Source of the DNA: Rhyzopertha dominica
Lineage: Eukaryota; Arthropoda; Insecta; Coleoptera; Bostrichidae
Direction: 5' to 3'
DNA length: 64,000 bases
Assembly (NCBI GenBank): GCA_025024175.1
Contig: QCXZ01000001.1
Location: forward strand, 28,576,942-28,640,941
Part shown: piece by piece, positions 59,399 through 64,000 of the stretch
How positions within the stretch are numbered: position 1 is the first letter of the stretch
How the letters are laid out: every line of letters starts with the position of its first letter
Notes under the pieces: model-generated
Database searches by the model: none
What the model saw: only the letters and a program-made list of their open reading frames with translations
What the model was told of the DNA's origin: nothing
Translations under genes and position numbers: made by a program

Positions 59399-60115
59399 TT
59401 GTGGTTACAAACTAATCATTCTGCCCTATGCGACCACTCTGTGAGCACCGGTCACATTTTTGATTGTGATAATACAAAAATATTGTGTAAGGAGGATGAT
59501 TTGTTTAGAAGGTTGGTTTTGGAGAGTATTTTTATTAATAAGTTTAGATCGACCGAAGCTTGTTTGAATTTCATCACTGACGTTGCTTCGATTTACACCA
59601 ACTATAAGAGATTATTGGGGCACTATTTTTAATTTGCAATTTTGCTTTACAGATTGCTTTTGTTTTTAATATCAATAGTTGGCACTTGATGCTGCTTTCT
59701 TCGGATATATTTTTGGCTGTTTTTACTTTTGCCTTTTTTTTTTGTTTTCTTTCTAGTTGCTATTTTGTTCAGCATATAATATTTTAACGGGTTGTTTGTT
59801 TCATATTGTAAATGTTATTTCATTTATCTTTTAAGTAAATAACTGAAAGCTACACCTACATACAATATTTACATATACCTATTATTACAGATTGCTTGTG
59901 ATATTGTATATTTGATATGAGGTTTGTACTCTGTATTTGTTTTCTTATTGTTGTTCTTCTGGTTCTTGTCTGTTTGTATTGAGATGGGGGGTTTTCATTA
60001 ATTAATGTATTGTTGTTCTAGCGGCTTGATGAAGTCCTAGATTTGGAGTGAAACGTTGCAAAAAATCGTCTTTGTACTAGTGAATCGAAATGGACAAAAA
60101 TTTTTTTGAAGAATA
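59399..60115 (+). pseudogene. second Penelope-like fragment: C-terminal domain and 3' tail
   Basis: The 77-codon frame 59,399-59,632 encodes 'SALCDHSVSTGHIFD', 'NTKILCKEDDLFRRLVLESI' and 'FINKFRS'. This is the conserved C-terminal part of the PLE GIY-YIG region (S-A-L-x-x-H-x-x-x-x-GH-x-x-D, then R-R-x-x-x-E-S-x-x-I). The nuclease motif itself and the RT are not present in front of it. Because a comparable C-terminus already follows the upstream copy, this appears to be a separate, 5'-truncated insertion in the same orientation. Its 3' untranslated region runs about 390 bp and ends with CTTGATGA, a weak stem and GAAACGTT (60,025-60,056), a PLE-tail motif. Confidence 0.8.
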
Positions 60116-61520
60116 AAATATCCACTTGCGATGTCTAATTTGGAGAACTTCTGTTATTAAAAAAAGAATAACATCGAACTATACTTATTTTCAAAATACA
60201 GAATTTATACTCTAAATTATTTCTGGCTATTTTCAGACACATCTTTACATGTATACCTACGATGGAATAAAGCTGATTGCATAAAATCTGATGACCGTGA
60301 TTCGACCCTGCTTTGTACACGCGCAACCCTCAGTTTTTCGTGTCGCCCGCGGCGGCCCTAACCTACATTCTGATGGACCCCGACCGCAAATTATAGCGGA
60401 AATATAAATTAATTTGGGCTTGTGTTAGTGCTAATGCGGCGCGCGATTGCCGTTGCTATATTATCATCTTCCATGAAAATTAAGCCTCTCGGTGTTGGTC
60501 GTGCTACAATAAAGCGTTCGGCAGCCAGTGAGGCACACACCTCTGTTAATAGATGACAGGGCTTATTTGCAATCGGATTTAGGATGTAATCTTTGGAAAA
60601 TCATGATTGGCGTTCGGTACTAATAGCCGAAACGTGGGTTCCGGGCTTCTGTAAACCCCTTCCGGTTTAATATCTTGATTCTTGTAGTTGTTTAGACTGT
60701 TTAGAGGCACATGCTAGTTCCATTGGCAAAGCAATTTTTAGCAGCTCATTCTTTTTTTGCATGTTTATTTTTAACTAATCGAATTAATGAATTCGTACTT
60801 GGTCTGTCTGTGTTGGTTGCCAAGTCGGTATCATCTGCCTGATCAACTAAAATACAACGAAACCTGATCTACATGCAGTGGTCAGTAGCAAAGGTTATGC
60901 CTTTATTTGTGTTAATTATTGTACGTGTTATTTATACATACTATTTTATTAGCTCTACTTGATTGTCTTTTATACAGGATGATTTAGTAAAGGTACGGAG
61001 GAGCTGTATCTTGAGAATCCCTCATGCTATCGCTTTGAGAATCTTTTTTTAGATAAAAACGTACCAGAGAAATTCATTAAAAATAGTTCCTCAATTTCCC
61101 GCTAGGGATGCATTACGTTACAAATAAACGCAAATAAATCCAAAATTTGCCGATAAAATGTAGGTGGAAAATAAAATTTTTAGAATCTCTGTCTAATTAT
61201 CTAAAAGTTTTGTTAACATTTTTCTCTGGTTGCCATGGTAACGTCACTACAATGCAAAATAGCCTCAAAACTTTTAAATGTTTTATCTTCTAAACACATC
61301 GACCAAATTTAAGGAACATTTTAGAAGGAGTTTCAACGAGATTAATATTGATTGTAGATTGTCCCCAAATTGGTTTCTCTAGATAGCTGTAGAGGCCGCC
61401 ATTTGAAAATTGTCATACTTTCGTCGAATTCTCAAAAAGTTTAAAAGGGATTATATATATGTTTTCAATTGTTTTTTTCGGGCTATTATTTAAGAAGGAA
61501 GCTAGTGTGAAGCAGAGGCC
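60116..61520. other. GC-richer island (about 60,280-60,680) and spacer
   Basis: The island is repeat-free, lacks a credible ORF and includes homeodomain-type AT cores (AAATTAATTT) amid GC-rich words such as GCGGCGCGCGATTGCC. It is the best candidate in the window for a conserved regulatory element. A possible sixth tail-like motif (CGG stem, CCGAAACGTGG) sits at 60,611-60,634. ATACAGGATG at about 60,973 resembles a MITE terminus. The rest is AT-rich. Confidence 0.35.
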
Positions 61521-61525
61521 AGTAT

Positions 61526-63410
61526 CATTGCCAATATAGTTGGTACACACATGACAAAATAAAAAAGAAATTTTCTCCTTAAATTCTGAAGAAAAACTAA
61601 ACAGGAGACATGCTTTTTTCAATTTCTTTTATAGGTTGCTATTTAAGAAAGATTATGGTCAATGACCATAGTATACAGCTTTTCTCATTTTGAAGTTACT
61701 GCCAAAAAGTGTACAAATAACACATAACCGAACAGTTTATATAATAACGGATCAATCTAATTTGCATTTCCAATAACCAGTATAACTACTAATTTCTTAG
61801 ACTTATTCACAAGGTATACATTTATTTCAAGGTTAACAATGTATTTTTAGTTGTTAAAATTAGATGTCTCATTAATGTCATGTTCAGAGATTTACTATGT
61901 TAGTTTGCTTTAGGTAGATCATGCTCTTGGACAATCGATACAAATGTCAATGCTTCAATGGTATTTATTGTATTGTGAAAATAGATCTTACTTCGGTATA
62001 ACCACGTCTCTTCTTAATTTGTAAATGAATTTATTATAGTGCTGACTTATTTTCTCTTGTATCGACTTTTATTTTAAATCAAACGTATTCAAATGATAAA
62101 CAATAAGAGAATTTTGATCATTAAACATAAATAGATTTACAATAATTACACTTGTATGAGTTATTAGAAGTACAAGTTAAACTCAAATACCGTTGAATAA
62201 ATTAGGAAATAAGTTGCTCGGTTATGTGTGGTATGCATACTATTTTTCTAATAACTTCAAAACGAGAACATCTATCAACCTTGGGTTTTGACCACAGTTT
62301 ATATTCAATAATAGCCTACAAAACATAGTTAAAAATTGTATATCCTTCTAGTTAATTTTTTCAGGAATCAAAGGACAAAGTTATTATTTTACAATTTTGT
62401 GTGTTATGTGTACTATTTTGACAATAACTTCAAAACGAAAATGCTATCGAACTGCGGTTGTTAAAAAAGGGGGGGGGTGGGGGTATGACGCGGACCCTAA
62501 CGTTTGAAGGGCACTAAAACGCTCAATTTAAATTATTTTTGAATGATTATTTATTAGAATAACTCTTACATTATTACTCTTTGGGAATTAGGAACTTAAG
62601 GAACTTTACTTATGCCAGAAAAAAGAAAAAAAAAATTATCAGACATCTAACACCTGATATTGACATAAGGTAGGGTAAGACGGGGTACCCTTTGGGGCAA
62701 GATGGGGTATGGGGAGACAAATTCTAGTTTTGATTACAAATCTCGCAAATAAATACTGTCTTGTCGTCCTTTCCTTTTCAGGGTAGTTTGTGGCACAGAA
62801 ATTGTTTTTGATGCTACTTTATACCCCATTTTGCCTTCAATGACCATATTTACCGCATTTTTTATACTTTTTCATTCCAGCTCCCTCTCTCCGTCTTTCT
62901 TTTATAATTATTACCCATTCTAAAAGAAATCACTAAAAGTTAATCAAAAACATACCTAAGTCATTATAAAGTCATATTCTACTTTTGAAAGGCAAGATGG
63001 GGTACAATACCCCATCTTGCCCTTTCGTGCTTTTTTGAATAAAATAACATACCATAAAAAAACAAATCAAAATATTGAAACAAACATATTCTTAACTGCT
63101 AGTGTAATTATTGATAAACAAAAATAACTTTNACTGAGTTCTTGATAGTTTATATTGAGGTGAAAACACATGCCATGCACAACGTGAAAATTACGAGCAA
63201 TATGACAAAAACATAGTTTTTGGCGCTAGGTCACAAACGCATAAACTAACAAACCGTGACAGTGCTGACTGAGAAACAATACAATATACAGGACAAAGTA
63301 AAAAAGTGTGTCGTACCATCTAGCTCGTCTTTAGAAATCAAGGAGAAAAATGTTTTTTTTTATTTNGTGTCTTGTGTATACTATTTGGCAATAACCTCAA
63401 AACGAAGAAT
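61526..63410. repeat. dispersed repeat module in inverted and direct copies
   Basis: A module with the core TTATGTGT, ACTATTT and AATAACTTCAAAACGA occurs on the plus strand at 62,218-62,272, 62,398-62,449 and 63,366-63,410. It occurs on the minus strand at 61,526-61,565 and 61,683-61,733. Preceding words (AAGGAGAAAA..TTTTATTTT) are also shared, best between 61,566-61,600 (minus) and 63,340-63,365 (plus). So two minus copies face three plus copies across about 0.5 kb. No ORF. It looks like an old transposon with long internal inverted and direct repeats, or several nested copies. Confidence 0.7.
62672..63021. repeat. GGGGCAAGATGGGGTA repeat family with perfect hairpin
   Basis: Copies of the word lie at 62,672-62,715 (TAGGGTAAGACGGGGTACCC and GGGGCAAGATGGGGTA), inverted at 62,822-62,836 (TACCCCATTTTGCC), and as a hairpin at 62,991-63,021. 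The hairpin has 14-bp perfect arms GGCAAGATGGGGTA around CAA. The arrangement suggests a small non-autonomous element whose ends carry the motif. Confidence 0.8.
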
Positions 63411-64000
63411 GACACTCGTCTCGGGTTTCCACCACTCTCTTTCTTGCATTAGTTAATGCCGTGAAATTGTTACTAGATGGCATAGTGTTATCCACATTCT
63501 AATTCTCTAACAATTGCATTTGTTGAAATGCTCATCCAAGTTAAAAATTTAGCTTTCAACGATATGGCAGAGTCAGTGAAGTGAGTGAGTACCAGTACCA
63601 GCATAATCTCTGCTTACAAACCCCATCAAAATTTTATGAAGTACAGTATACGATAGCGTGGCTTCATAGATACGTTATATGTTAGTATATGTAACTGAAT
63701 GAAAGTAAGAAGAAGTTTTTATTCAAAACTTGTGCGCATTATGCAAAGAGTGATTAAATTATTCAATTGGCCGTGGTTTAAAAATAATTGGTATACTACA
63801 TGAGTTTTTAGGAGTAATATTCTTCAGCATTACATATTTACTAAAATTCGCTTAAATAGAAGTATGGTGAGGATGATACTTTTGAAATAAGTACTTGCAC
63901 TTCAATATCATCGATGGTGATTCCCTAATCCTTCGAAGTTAAGAGAAACCAAGATTTGAGAATTTAAAGCCGCATGAAGTCCTCTAAACTGATTTTTTTT
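63411..64000. other. AT-rich spacer to window end
   Basis: Nothing recognised. Confidence 0.4.

Overview
The window is AT-rich animal DNA, most likely from an insect or another arthropod. This rests on the repertoire of decayed mobile elements (BEL/Pao with a TGGTGCCGAAAC primer site, Gypsy, Jockey-like LINEs, an R4/Dong-like LINE, Penelope-like elements, mariner, hAT) and on the long A+T-rich spacers. Scattered single N calls suggest a draft assembly. The species cannot be named from the sequence. No intact single-copy host gene was recognised, and all convincing protein similarity comes from transposable elements. The window looks like a gene desert or the inside of a very large intron.

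Layout. 0-5 kb: a GC-richer island (1.77-2.34 kb), a mariner transposase fragment (2.4-2.8 kb) and ten monomers of a roughly 130-bp satellite (3.43-4.65 kb). 5.3-8.3 kb: a perfect 16-bp inverted pair enclosing an AAT microsatellite and a foldback. 9-10.7 kb: minus-strand LINE. 12.6 kb: a 31-bp-arm hairpin. 13.3-13.9 kb: a LINE reverse-transcriptase scrap. 14.3-17.9 kb: an R4/Dong-like LINE bordered on both sides by AAT repeats. 17.9-18.7 kb: a second minus-strand LINE. 21 kb: a scrap of an unnamed arthropod repeat-borne protein. 23.5-24.9 kb: Penelope-like (PLE) remnants. 25 kb: a foldback carrying a tRNA-like sequence. 25.7-27.4 kb: a deleted Gypsy element. 29-32 kb: three inverted-repeat elements. 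35.9-36.7 kb: another PLE. 37 kb: a 276-bp insert between 15-bp direct repeats.

The best preserved element is a BEL/Pao retrotransposon at 37,923-43,485. It has 131-bp LTRs, a 5-bp target duplication, gag, protease, RT, RNase H and integrase regions, but several frameshifts and stops. A 1,103-bp hAT-type element with an exact 8-bp target duplication lies at 45,534-46,636. From 46.7 to 56.2 kb little is seen. PLE sequence occupies 56.2-60.1 kb. A set of inverted and direct repeat modules, plus a perfect hairpin family, fills 61.5-63.4 kb.

Several GC-richer, repeat-free islands without credible ORFs (about 0.5, 1.8, 18.9, 22, 27.7, 35 and 60.4 kb) are the likeliest host-functional sequence and may be conserved regulatory elements. 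The most interesting cross-locus signal is a recurrent CTGANGA-stem-GAAACGTC motif, resembling a hammerhead-ribozyme core, at PLE tails or foldbacks in at least five places.
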